Both the position numbers and the translations under genes were made by a program. Below the pieces are notes generated by a model that worked only from the letters and a program-made list of their open reading frames with translations, had not been told where the DNA came from and did no database searches. A stretch of 13,752 nucleotides of DNA from the NCBI GenBank assembly GCA_945903615.1, contig CAMDOL010000032.1:1-13752 (forward strand), read 5' to 3'. Shown here in pieces: positions 1 to 7,113 of this stretch. Within the stretch, counting starts at the first letter, position 1; every line of letters begins with the position of its first letter. This stretch comes from Rickettsia typhi (GTDB lineage Bacteria > Pseudomonadota > Alphaproteobacteria > Rickettsiales > UBA1997).

Positions 1-24
1 TATTTCTGAGGATTTTTTGAGTAG

Positions 25-81
25 AAATTTCATTACTTTTTGGTGGAATATTTCCATATTTCACCAAAAATAATGGAATTT
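25..81. repeat. Long imperfect inverted repeat (hairpin)
   Basis: Two arms of about 26 bases (25-51 and 56-81) face each other across a 4-base loop (ttcc). The core TTTTTGGTG pairs with CACCAAAAA, and both arms extend outward through CATTA/TAATG to AAATTT. There is one single-base indel and about two mismatches. No clear U-tract follows on either strand, so terminator function is uncertain. It could be a decayed palindromic element or an IS end. Confidence 0.6.
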
Positions 82-112
82 ATGCCAAAAAAGACCAGAA
101 AGATCAATTTTT

Positions 113-145
113 CTAAAACATTGTTTTAGTTGTTCAGAGGTTCCT
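113..145. repeat. Partial copy of the 49-bp palindromic repeat
   Basis: Bases 122-145 are identical to the complete right arm of the perfect palindrome at 12213-12261, and 113-120 (CTAAAACA) match the inner end of its left arm around the same central T (121). The outer left arm is degenerate: a TTTTT insertion follows a gatcaa that resembles the expected gaacaa. The copy lies about 380 bases beyond the ispB stop. A shorter stem can still form at the inner part. Confidence 0.8.
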
Positions 146-378
146 TAAAGATGAATTTAAGATTGGAAATGATATTAGACAATAGTGTTGAGCCAAATTA
201 ACACTAATACCAATATAAAATCTATAGATTTGTTGTAAATAATTTTACGGAAAATAAATCTAAGAACCTCCTGACTAAGCCAGTTGTAACTTTACGCCTC
301 TTGACCAGAATTCCATAAGGCATCAGGACATTTGAAAAAATATTTAATCAAATCTCTAATCGCAAATTCCTTTTTCAG

Positions 379-549
379 TTATTGTTTGGTGAGCGAGTCT
401 ATATGGAAATACAAAGGCGAGCCAAAAGAAAATAACGACGAAGTTTGAAGAAAAAGGTAGGATTTGCAACAGCCCCAAGAAAATTGTTCAGCAAATTCTC
501 CACCCAGTTTAATTGATTGCCCAGATCTAATTTTTTCTGGAAACCCCAT
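379..549 (-). pseudogene. Short ORF overlapping the ispB 3' end, possibly truncated by an IS end
   Basis: A 56-codon frame starts at an ATG (549) inside the last codons of ispB and overlaps them by 23 bases. The first ~24 residues (MGFPEKIRSGQSIKLGGEF...) look like ordinary protein. The remainder (rich in S, F and L) begins where GGGGCTGTTGCAAA is read on this strand, a motif like IS terminal repeats. One reading is that a gene once followed ispB and was cut by an insertion; another is that the frame is open by chance. I do not recognise the N-terminal fragment as any family. Confidence 0.25.
461..476 (-). repeat. IS-end-like motif (GGGGCTGTTGCAAATC)
   Basis: Read on the minus strand, this motif shares CTGTTGCAAA with the terminal inverted repeats known for IS6/IS26-family elements. 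No partner end and no transposase are visible in the window, so at most this is a solo end or remnant. The assignment rests on a 10-base resemblance. Confidence 0.25.
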
Positions 550-1540
550 ATCCTAATATTGCAAGCAGCATTGATTTTTCTTGGCTTCTAGAAAAATTTT
601 CTAAATTATTAATAGCAATATTTTGGTAGAATAGAGCTTTATTAATTGATTCTTGCAAACCATTATATTTTTGAATCAAAGACACAATTTCAGTAAAAGA
701 TTTTTCATCATTTTCTTTTCCACTAGAAATTAAATTATTAGCAAATAGCTCCTTGATCCTTGATTTTTCTGCCTCACTGGCTCGCTTATAAGTTAAAATT
801 ATTGGCAAAGTAATCTTGCCTTCATAAAAATCATTACCAATTTTTTTACCCAGAACTTTTTCGTCAGCATTATAATCCAAAACATCATCCATAATTTGAA
901 AAGCAATTCCTAAATTATTTCCAAAATCAGCCAAAGCTTTTTGTTTTGATGATTCGGAGTTGGTTATGATTGCACCAACTTCAGTTGCGGCAGAAAATAA
1001 AATTGCGGTTTTGTAAGAGATAATTTCTAAATATTTTTCTTCACTAATTGTAATATCATTAGAATTCATCAATTGCATTACCTCGCCATCAGCCATAATC
1101 CCTGAAGTTTTAGACAGAATGTCAAGAACTTCCAATGAGCCATCCTTAACCATCAGCTGGAAGGCAACTGAGAGTAAATAATCACCAACCAAAATACTGG
1201 CTTTGTTATCCCAAATTGCGTTGGCAGTTTTTTTGCCACGACGCAAAAAACTTCCATCGACCACATCATCATGCAACAAGGTTGCGGTATGAATAAGTTC
1301 GACCGCTGCTGCCAAGTTGCAATGTCTGATGCCAGAATCATAACCGCAAAGTTTTGCTGATAAAACTGTCAAGATTGGTCGCACCCTTTTGCCACCACTT
1401 AAAACCAAATGATTGGTAATCTCGGCAATTAAATCTGCCTTGCCAACAGCGCTAGCAATAATAGTTTGGTTGATTTGAGCAAGCTCACCAGCCATAGCAT
1501 TATTGATTTGAATGAATATGTCGTTATTTGAATTGGGCAC
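527..1540 (-). CDS. ispB: Long-chain polyprenyl (octaprenyl-type) diphosphate synthase
   Basis: This trans-isoprenyl diphosphate synthase adds isopentenyl diphosphate units to an allylic primer to make the ubiquinone side chain; it is a soluble cytoplasmic enzyme. The first Asp-rich motif is DDVVD at residues 91-95, followed by RR at 100-101. The second is DDVLD at 218-222, and GGKRVRP lies at 49-55. Small residues (Ala86, Thr87) sit before the first motif, as in long-chain rather than farnesyl/geranyl enzymes; the exact chain length cannot be read from sequence. At 337 aa it is full length for the family. The start is GTG, overlapping the end of cca by 17 bases, which suggests translational coupling; an internal ATG at codon 16 is the alternative. 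No Shine-Dalgarno is visible. It is the last gene of the minus-strand cluster. Confidence 0.93.
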   Translation of the reverse strand: MPNSNNDIFIQINNAMAGELAQINQTIIASAVGKADLIAEITNHLVLSGGKRVRPILTVLSAKLCGYDSGIRHCNLAAAVELIHTATLLHDDVVDGSFLRRGKKTANAIWDNKASILVGDYLLSVAFQLMVKDGSLEVLDILSKTSGIMADGEVMQLMNSNDITISEEKYLEIISYKTAILFSAATEVGAIITNSESSKQKALADFGNNLGIAFQIMDDVLDYNADEKVLGKKIGNDFYEGKITLPIILTYKRASEAEKSRIKELFANNLISSGKENDEKSFTEIVSLIQKYNGLQESINKALFYQNIAINNLENFSRSQEKSMLLAILGYGVSRKN

Positions 1541-2771
1541 AGTTATTTTTTATGAATGAGAGAATCTCGTTTTTATTAATTGAATAATCATTTTCCCACC
1601 AATGGGTCTGAGCAATTTTTAAAACTTTACCAATATTTTGTGATTTGATTTTTAGATCAATTAAATCATGACCATTAATTGGAAAGTTAGGAATCTGAAT
1701 CAAACGAACTATTTTGCTCAGTTGTAAAAAATCATCAATAAGATTTTTAAAATTATTATTTAAAACGAGTTGAATAGTAAAAATGTCAAGCAATTCTTTT
1801 TGATCAAATTCTAGTAGTAATTTTAATAAATTCTTTTCTGAGATTTTAAAATCTGCTATTAATTTAGTTTGTGCAATAGATTGTAAATATTTTTTTTCTG
1901 AGTTGGAAAGGCTTAACCTAAGATCTTGCGTGCCAGAGATAACGGCAAGAATCATTAAAGGCGTAAATCTATGATCTAAAATTTTTTCCAAGTAAAAAAG
2001 ATTTTTTAGTCCATCAAGCCTTTGTTTGCTTGGTTCTCTAATGATCAATTCCAATATTCCAACATCTAACATTGTTTTTAAAATAGAAAATAAATTATCT
2101 CTATTTTTACATTCAAACATTTTAAATAATTCGGCTCTAATTCTCTCCGCCGATAAACTTTGTAGATAATTTTTGTTTTCTATGCAGGCTGATAAACCAT
2201 CTTGGTCAAGTTTCTTGGCGTAATGGCAAGAAAAACGAAAGAAGCGCAGAATCCGCAAATAATCTTCCTTGATCCGCTCATTGGCATCGCCAATAAATTT
2301 AACAATATGTTTTTTTAAATCTTCAAAACCGCCAAAATAATCATAAAGTTGACCTGCAAAATCAACGGATAGCGCATTGATAGTAAAATCTCGTCTTTTA
2401 GCGTCTTCAAAAAAATTATCGACGAATTCAACCTCGCAATCGCGACCAAAATTTTTAGTATCTCTTCTTAAGGTAGTAATTTGAAACTGCTCCTTGTTGA
2501 TAATTGCGGTGATTGTGCCATATTTTATACCGCTAGCAATTACCTTGATTTGGCGATCTTCCAAAAGAGCTGAAGTTGTTTGTGGAAGATATTTGCAGGC
2601 TAAATCTATGTCGACAATATCAGAATTTTTCTTGCCAGCTAAAAAATCACGCACTGCACCACCAACAATTCGAGCTTCATCGCCATTTTCTAGTAAATGG
2701 GTGAATAATATTCTAATATTTGGAGAAAAAGGAAAGGGAATTTTAATGCCTGAAGAGGTAGATTTGGTCAT
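1524..2771 (-). CDS. cca: CCA tRNA nucleotidyltransferase
   Basis: This class II nucleotidyltransferase adds or repairs the 3' CCA end of tRNAs in the cytoplasm. From the ATG at 2771 the protein is 415 aa. Visible motifs are the GGAVRD strand-turn (residues 37-42), the catalytic Asp pair in DID (54-56), the RRDFT motif (126-130), an FGG..DL segment near 147-152, and the ERIKEDYLRILRFFRF helix (about 165-180). The C-terminal half is divergent, as is usual. The frame extends upstream to a TTG at 2807 and an ATG at 2789, but homology starts near GIKIPFPF, so 2771 is preferred. The stop overlaps the ispB GTG start, so the two are probably cotranscribed. It lies 58 bases beyond the acpP hairpin; a separate promoter is not obvious. 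Confidence 0.93.
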   Translation of the reverse strand: MTKSTSSGIKIPFPFSPNIRILFTHLLENGDEARIVGGAVRDFLAGKKNSDIVDIDLACKYLPQTTSALLEDRQIKVIASGIKYGTITAIINKEQFQITTLRRDTKNFGRDCEVEFVDNFFEDAKRRDFTINALSVDFAGQLYDYFGGFEDLKKHIVKFIGDANERIKEDYLRILRFFRFSCHYAKKLDQDGLSACIENKNYLQSLSAERIRAELFKMFECKNRDNLFSILKTMLDVGILELIIREPSKQRLDGLKNLFYLEKILDHRFTPLMILAVISGTQDLRLSLSNSEKKYLQSIAQTKLIADFKISEKNLLKLLLEFDQKELLDIFTIQLVLNNNFKNLIDDFLQLSKIVRLIQIPNFPINGHDLIDLKIKSQNIGKVLKIAQTHWWENDYSINKNEILSFIKNNCAQFK

Positions 2772-2828
2772 CTTAAAATGACAATACATCAAATTTAAAT
2801 TGACCAAGAAATTTGATTGGGTTTTAAA

Positions 2829-2858
2829 GAGCCTACATAATTTAATTTATGTAGGCTC
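2829..2858 (-). terminator. Hairpin downstream of acpP, probable terminator
   Basis: A perfect 12-bp stem (GAGCCTACATAA / TTATGTAGGCTC) encloses a 6-base loop 13 bases after the acpP stop codon. Read on the minus strand it is followed by only three U residues and then A-rich sequence, so it may be a weak intrinsic terminator or an mRNA-stabilising stem rather than a strong stop. Confidence 0.6.
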
Positions 2859-2870
2859 AAAAAGAGAAAA

Positions 2871-3116
2871 TTAATTAGCGTTTTCAGCGATATGTTTAAC
2901 AGCACTTCCAACGGTAGTGATGTGCTCTGCGGCTTCATCAGGAATTTCGATTCCAAATTCTTCTTCGAAAGCCATAACCAACTCAACTTGATCAAGGCTA
3001 TCAGCACCAAGATCGTCGATAAAACTAGCGGTTTCAACTACTTTGCCTTCTTCAACACCTAAGTGATCAACGATGATTTTTTTTACTTTGTTAAAGATTT
3101 CCTGATTGTTAGACAT
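2871..3116 (-). CDS. acpP: Acyl carrier protein
   Basis: This small acidic carrier holds growing fatty acyl chains as thioesters on a phosphopantetheine arm during type II fatty acid synthesis, and also feeds lipid A synthesis. The 81-residue length and strongly acidic helix II are typical. The attachment site is Ser40 in [12 protein letters not shown], and the N-terminal [15 protein letters not shown] segment fits helix I. It starts with ATG and has no Shine-Dalgarno sequence. Unlike the common arrangement in which acpP lies immediately upstream of fabF, here it is downstream of sppA and about 4 kb from fabF, with its own putative promoter and a hairpin after the stop, so it is probably a monocistronic, highly expressed transcript. 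Confidence 0.97.
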   Translation of the reverse strand: MSNNQEIFNKVKKIIVDHLGVEEGKVVETASFIDDLGADSLDQVELVMAFEEEFGIEIPDEAAEHITTVGSAVKHIAENAN

Positions 3117-3185
3117 AAATTGTTTAAAATTGGTTGTTAAAATAAATAAAAATTGTTTTGTGAACTATCCTTTTTATGGGTGAAA

Positions 3186-3214
3186 ATAATATTAACCACA
3201 AACTTAAATAGCAA
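3186..3214 (-). promoter_or_regulatory. Putative acpP promoter
   Basis: Read on the minus strand, TTGCTA (3214-3209) is followed after 17 bases by TATTAT (3191-3186), about 70 bases before the acpP ATG. The 144-bp sppA-acpP gap and the separate role of acpP make an own promoter plausible. In AT-rich DNA such matches also occur by chance. Confidence 0.4.
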
Positions 3215-3260
3215 ACAAAAGATAAAAATTACTAGGCAAAAATTTGAATAATAAACAACA

Positions 3261-4211
3261 CTAATTCCAGATTGACATTAATTGTTTATTTTGTGCATTA
3301 AAACCAGTAATTTTTTCTATAACTTTTGCCATTGTTTCTTCTCCAAGCAATTTACTGAGTATTGCCCTATCTGGTTTTTCTAGATCAATTTTTTTAACTG
3401 GAAATTTAGCGATATCAATTTTTTTCTGGGCATTTAAATATTTAAGCGCTTCATTTTTGCCGCCAATTTCATCAACCAAGCCACTTTTTAAAGCTTGTCT
3501 TCCAGTAAAAATTCTGCCGTCAATAATATTGGATAAATTATTTTTATCTAATTTATTGGCACGACGCTGTTTAACTAAATCAGAAAAAAATTGATAACTA
3601 TCTTTGATGGATTCATTAATGATGCGATCAACTTGGGGATTGGTTTTTTCAAAGGGTGAGGGTGCGCCTTTTAAAATAGAAGATTTATAGGTGATAAATT
3701 TTACCCCTAATTTACTAGCTAAATCGGTGAACTCACTACTTTGCATAATTACCCCAATTGAGCCAGTCAAAGTGCCGTTGCGAGCAATTATATGATCCGC
3801 TGCGAGTGATGCCATATAACCGCCAGATGCGGCAAGAGATCCCATAACAACCACAATTGGTTTGACTGCAGCAATAGTTCTGAGATTTTCATATAAAATT
3901 TCACTACCAACAATTCCTCCGCCAGGGCTATTGATATTTACAATCAAGGCTTTGATATTTTTTTGTTCGGCAATTTTGGTGAGCATCTCGGTGCGGTAAT
4001 CATCGTCAATTATAACGCCTTCAATATTGATGCTAGCAATATATTCACCAGCATCAATATTTTTATTCACACCATCCTCACCCGTTCCCAAGAGAACGCG
4101 AAGAGCGAGAAGAGCAATGGCGATAATCATTAGAAATGAAATGTTCTTCCACTTTCTAGCTTGGTTTCTTAGGTGTATTAGGGCTGTAAAATTGTCAGAA
4201 GATAAAGACAT
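3261..4211 (-). CDS. sppA: Signal peptide peptidase SppA, short single-domain form (S49 family)
   Basis: A membrane-anchored Ser/Lys protease that degrades signal peptides left in the inner membrane after secretion. One hydrophobic segment (residues about 24-42) follows a basic N-terminus, consistent with a signal anchor and an exported catalytic domain. The INSPGGG strand (94-99) is present, the likely nucleophile is Ser129 in AASGGY, and the likely general base is Lys181 in SILKGAPSP. The Ser-Lys spacing of 52 residues equals that of Bacillus SppA (S147/K199). At 316 aa it is the short form, half of E. coli SppA. The ATG start lies 14 bases after the rpsA stop, so it is probably cotranscribed with rpsA; there is no Shine-Dalgarno. 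Confidence 0.92.
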   Translation of the reverse strand: MSLSSDNFTALIHLRNQARKWKNISFLMIIAIALLALRVLLGTGEDGVNKNIDAGEYIASINIEGVIIDDDYRTEMLTKIAEQKNIKALIVNINSPGGGIVGSEILYENLRTIAAVKPIVVVMGSLAASGGYMASLAADHIIARNGTLTGSIGVIMQSSEFTDLASKLGVKFITYKSSILKGAPSPFEKTNPQVDRIINESIKDSYQFFSDLVKQRRANKLDKNNLSNIIDGRIFTGRQALKSGLVDEIGGKNEALKYLNAQKKIDIAKFPVKKIDLEKPDRAILSKLLGEETMAKVIEKITGFNAQNKQLMSIWN

Positions 4212-4225
4212 TTTTTTTAATCAAA

Positions 4226-5974
4226 TTATTTTTTTTCCTCAGAAGATTTTTCTGCAAGTGCTGCCGATTCTTGCAGAGCTTCACCTAAAATAGTTCCTAA
4301 GTTTGAGCCGCTAGATTCGCTATTATTGGAGTATATATAAGCTTCTTGCTCATCAGATTCCATATCTTTGATAGAAAGCAACATTTTGCCAGTTACATTA
4401 TTGAACAAAGTAACTTTTGCTTCAATACGATCACCAACTTCAAACTTTTCGGTTTTTTGATCTTGTTTGTTTTTGCTAACATCGAGTCTTTTAACGATAG
4501 CTTTCAAACCGATATCAAGCTCAACTTCTAAGAAATCTTTTTTAACATTAACAACCACGCAAGAAACTACCGAACCGTTAACAATTTTCTCGATATCAGC
4601 TTTGAAGTTGGCGTTTTCAAGTTGCTTGATACCAAGTGAAATTCTTTCTTTTTCATAGTTGCTGCCCAAAACCATAACTTTAATTTTCTCATCTTTTTTG
4701 TAAGCTTTAATTAGCTCTTCACCATTTTCTTTCCAAGAAACATCAGAAACATGGATCAAGCCGTCAACACCACTATCAAAACCAACAAATAAGCCAAATT
4801 CAGTGTAATTTTTTACTGTTCCTTCCAAGATATCGCTAACAACATGAGCGTCAGAAAAGCTCTGCCAAGGGTTTTTGTCGCATTGTTTCATACCTAAGGA
4901 AATGCGATGGTTTTTAGCGTCAATGTCTAAAACCATAACTTGCACTTCTTGACCAGAAGTTAGGAATTTATTTGGAGTCAAATTGTTTTTGAACCAACTC
5001 ATTTCTGAAACATGAACTAAACCTTCAATGCCATTTTCAATTTCTACAAATGCACCATAAGTTGCAATGTTGGTAACTTTACCTTTAACCACACTACCAA
5101 CTGGATAGCGAGTTTCAATTGATTGCCAAGGATTTTCTTGAAGTTGTTTCATACCCAAAGAAACTCTTTTGCTGCCTTCATCATATTTAATGATTTGCAC
5201 CTTAACTTGTTGACCAATTGCTAAGGATTCCGAAGGGTGACGCACGCGACACCAAGAAATATCAGTTAAATGTAATAGACCATCGAAGCTTCCAAAATCA
5301 ATGAATGCACCGTAGTCAGTGATGTTTTTAACCACGCCATCCATAACATCACCAATTTTGATGGTAGATAGAACTTCAGTTCTTTCTTTGTCTCTTTGTC
5401 CTTCCAAAATTGCTCTTCTAGAAACAACTACGTTGCCTCTAACATCGTCAATTTTTAGAACTAATAATTTTTCAATTTTGTTAATTAAAAAAGAATCATC
5501 AGATAAGAGCATTGTATCAACTTGGCTTCTAGGTAAGAAGGCTATGATGCCATCAACATCAACTGCATAACCACCTTTTACTTTACCAAGAACTTTACCT
5601 TCAATAACAGTTCTGTCTTCTAAGCAGTGCTTAAGGAAGTTCCAGTTGTTATATCTTCTAGCGTTGTCGCGACTAATTAATAGATCACCTTTTTTATTTT
5701 CTAATCTTTCGAGCATCACATCAACAACATCGCCTTCTTCAATATTGCCATCAACTCTAAATTCAGTTAAAGGAACATAGCCAATTGATTTGGCGCCAAC
5801 ATCGACAGCAACACCTTTATCGCTGATTCCGACAACGACACCTTTTACAACGGTGCCTTCTTTTAGAACTTGGCAATCTTTTTCGTATTCGGCCAATAAC
5901 TCAGCAAAATTTTCGTTAAGAATGAATTCTGATTCTTGAATTTTTTCTAAGGCTTGTGTTTTATTTTTAGTCAT
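4226..5974 (-). CDS. rpsA: 30S ribosomal protein S1
   Basis: S1 binds single-stranded mRNA leaders and helps load structured or Shine-Dalgarno-poor messages on the 30S subunit. The 582-residue protein contains six S1 (OB-fold) repeats at roughly residues 38-103, 121-187, 208-276, 293-362, 380-449 and 467-536. Repeats 3-5 are the best conserved, each with a YGAFV/FGLFV and SLGMKQ-type ending. Repeat 6 is the most divergent. The acidic tail contains SGSNLGTILGEALQ, similar to the conserved C-terminus of alphaproteobacterial S1. The ATG start is preceded by an unusually C-rich leader on the mRNA and no Shine-Dalgarno. It is followed after 14 bases by sppA. No frameshift is visible. Confidence 0.97.
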   Translation of the reverse strand: MTKNKTQALEKIQESEFILNENFAELLAEYEKDCQVLKEGTVVKGVVVGISDKGVAVDVGAKSIGYVPLTEFRVDGNIEEGDVVDVMLERLENKKGDLLISRDNARRYNNWNFLKHCLEDRTVIEGKVLGKVKGGYAVDVDGIIAFLPRSQVDTMLLSDDSFLINKIEKLLVLKIDDVRGNVVVSRRAILEGQRDKERTEVLSTIKIGDVMDGVVKNITDYGAFIDFGSFDGLLHLTDISWCRVRHPSESLAIGQQVKVQIIKYDEGSKRVSLGMKQLQENPWQSIETRYPVGSVVKGKVTNIATYGAFVEIENGIEGLVHVSEMSWFKNNLTPNKFLTSGQEVQVMVLDIDAKNHRISLGMKQCDKNPWQSFSDAHVVSDILEGTVKNYTEFGLFVGFDSGVDGLIHVSDVSWKENGEELIKAYKKDEKIKVMVLGSNYEKERISLGIKQLENANFKADIEKIVNGSVVSCVVVNVKKDFLEVELDIGLKAIVKRLDVSKNKQDQKTEKFEVGDRIEAKVTLFNNVTGKMLLSIKDMESDEQEAYIYSNNSESSGSNLGTILGEALQESAALAEKSSEEKK

Positions 5975-5977
5975 AAT

Positions 5978-5997
5978 GGGGGGCTCTGGAGCGGGGG
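5978..5997 (-). promoter_or_regulatory. C-rich block in the rpsA leader
   Basis: Directly upstream of the rpsA ATG, the mRNA strand carries a run of five C, then GCTCCAGAG, then a run of six C; 17 of 20 bases are G or C, in an otherwise AT-rich intergenic region. It occupies the place where a Shine-Dalgarno would be. S1 is autoregulated through its leader in other bacteria, so a control role is conceivable, but this is inference. Confidence 0.3.
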
Positions 5998-6033
5998 TTA
6001 AAGGTTAATAAAAATTAGTTAAAAGGACGAAGA

Positions 6034-6061
6034 ATTTTATGAATATATTTTTAAAAAGCAA
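6034..6061 (-). promoter_or_regulatory. Putative rpsA promoter
   Basis: On the minus strand, TTGCTT (6061-6056) and TAAAAT (6039-6034) are separated by 16 bases in the 94-bp mltG-rpsA gap, about 60 bases before the rpsA ATG. The -35 match is poor (3 of 6). The longer gap compared with the 4-base fabF-mltG gap supports a new transcription unit starting here. Confidence 0.3.
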
Positions 6062-6068
6062 TTACTAA

Positions 6069-7109
6069 TTATTGAGCCAGATCATCAGGAGCAACAATGG
6101 TTTGAGTGGCTGGTTGAGCTGTTTTCGCCCTCAAAGTTTGATAATATCTGGCGACATAATTGTTGTGATCTTTGATATTGGAAGAAAAGTTATGTTCTCC
6201 GCCTCGACCAGTGGCAACAAAATATAAATAATCAGTTTCAAGTGGGTTTAGAACAGCTTTGATTGAATTGATGCCGGGATTACAGATTGGTCCGGGAGGC
6301 AATCCATAAACATGATAAGTATTGTATTGGGAATTGTTGTTAATATCACTTCTGCGAATTGGGTGTTCTAATTCCTTGCGTCCAAAACTATAAGAATAAA
6401 TTATGGTTGGATCAGATTGTAGTTTTATACCTTTTTTTAAGCGATTAACAAAAACCGAAGCAACTTTGCCGCGCTCTGATGCCACTCCAGTTTCTCTCTC
6501 AACAATTGAAGCCAAAATTATTGCTTCAAATTTATTTTTCAGTGGGGTGTTTGGATTTCTTTTTTCCCATAATTCATCGATAACTTTTTGCATGTCAGCT
6601 TGCATTCTTTTAAAGGTCGATAGCTTGGTGTCATTATAAGAATAAAAATAAGTTTCAGGCAGTAATGATCCTTCGGGAATGTTTTCTGGAGCATCGCCAA
6701 TTAAACCATGTGCACCATTAATGATTTTAAGGGCTGAATTGGCAGTTAGACCTTCTGCAATAGTAATTTTACGGAATGAGACATAACCTTTTACCATCTT
6801 GTGCATAATCTTGTAATAGGAGAGATTTTTTTCGAAAAAATATTCCCCATAACGAACAGTTGGATTATAACCTTTAACTAATTGCGAGATGTATAAAAAT
6901 ACGGTGGGATTGCGGATGATATCTTCTTGATGTAGCTTATTTATAACTTGTCGGAAAGTGAAACCATTTTCAATGATAAACTTTTTATCTTGTTTGTGAT
7001 AGCTATTTGGAGCATTGAAATACATTATCAAAGACAATATGCCAATCAGAAATACAAAGACCGAAAGCGAGAAAAAGACGCAAATATTATGGGTAATTTT
7101 TTTTAGCAT
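6069..7109 (-). CDS. mltG: Endolytic murein transglycosylase MltG (YceG-like)
   Basis: MltG cleaves nascent glycan strands of peptidoglycan and is thought to release new strands at the inner membrane. One transmembrane segment lies at residues 10-31 after a short cytoplasmic N-terminus, placing the rest in the periplasm. The YceG core includes SIVERETGVASERGKVASVFVNRL; Glu204 corresponds to catalytic Glu218 of E. coli MltG. It is followed by LQSDPTIIY (about 230-238), YGLPPGPICNPG (268-279) and FVATGRGGEHNFS (297-309). At 346 aa it is normal in length, with a short low-complexity tail. The ATG is 4 bases after the fabF stop, so the two are cotranscribed, a conserved pairing in many proteobacteria. 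Its presence implies that the organism still makes peptidoglycan. Confidence 0.94.
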   Translation of the reverse strand: MLKKITHNICVFFSLSVFVFLIGILSLIMYFNAPNSYHKQDKKFIIENGFTFRQVINKLHQEDIIRNPTVFLYISQLVKGYNPTVRYGEYFFEKNLSYYKIMHKMVKGYVSFRKITIAEGLTANSALKIINGAHGLIGDAPENIPEGSLLPETYFYSYNDTKLSTFKRMQADMQKVIDELWEKRNPNTPLKNKFEAIILASIVERETGVASERGKVASVFVNRLKKGIKLQSDPTIIYSYSFGRKELEHPIRRSDINNNSQYNTYHVYGLPPGPICNPGINSIKAVLNPLETDYLYFVATGRGGEHNFSSNIKDHNNYVARYYQTLRAKTAQPATQTIVAPDDLAQ

Positions 7110-7113
7110 CTAA

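Larger units (their letters stand above)
1..526. other. Gene-poor stretch with repeat and IS-like debris
   Basis: No intact protein gene is visible downstream of ispB. The stretch contains a long imperfect hairpin (25-81), a partial copy of the 49-bp palindrome family (113-145), a perfect 14-bp AT-rich palindrome centred near 224, an IS-end-like motif (461-476) and a short truncated reading frame that begins inside the ispB 3' end. A 33-codon basic frame on the minus strand (222-323, starting MPYGILVKRR) is readable but matches nothing I recognise and is too short to call. The mixture of short broken frames and inverted repeats suggests decayed mobile DNA; this is inference. Confidence 0.6.

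Noticed and set aside
2494..2781. 95-codon plus-strand frame opposite the start of cca
   Set aside because: It is complementary to the catalytic N-terminus of cca and has no family resemblance.
2795..3037. 80-codon minus-strand frame overlapping acpP
   Set aside because: It is the +1 shadow of acpP and crosses the terminator hairpin.
5978..5997. G-quadruplex on the plus strand before rpsA
   Set aside because: Only two long G-runs are present (6 and 5), with a GG between; four runs of three with proper loops cannot be formed.
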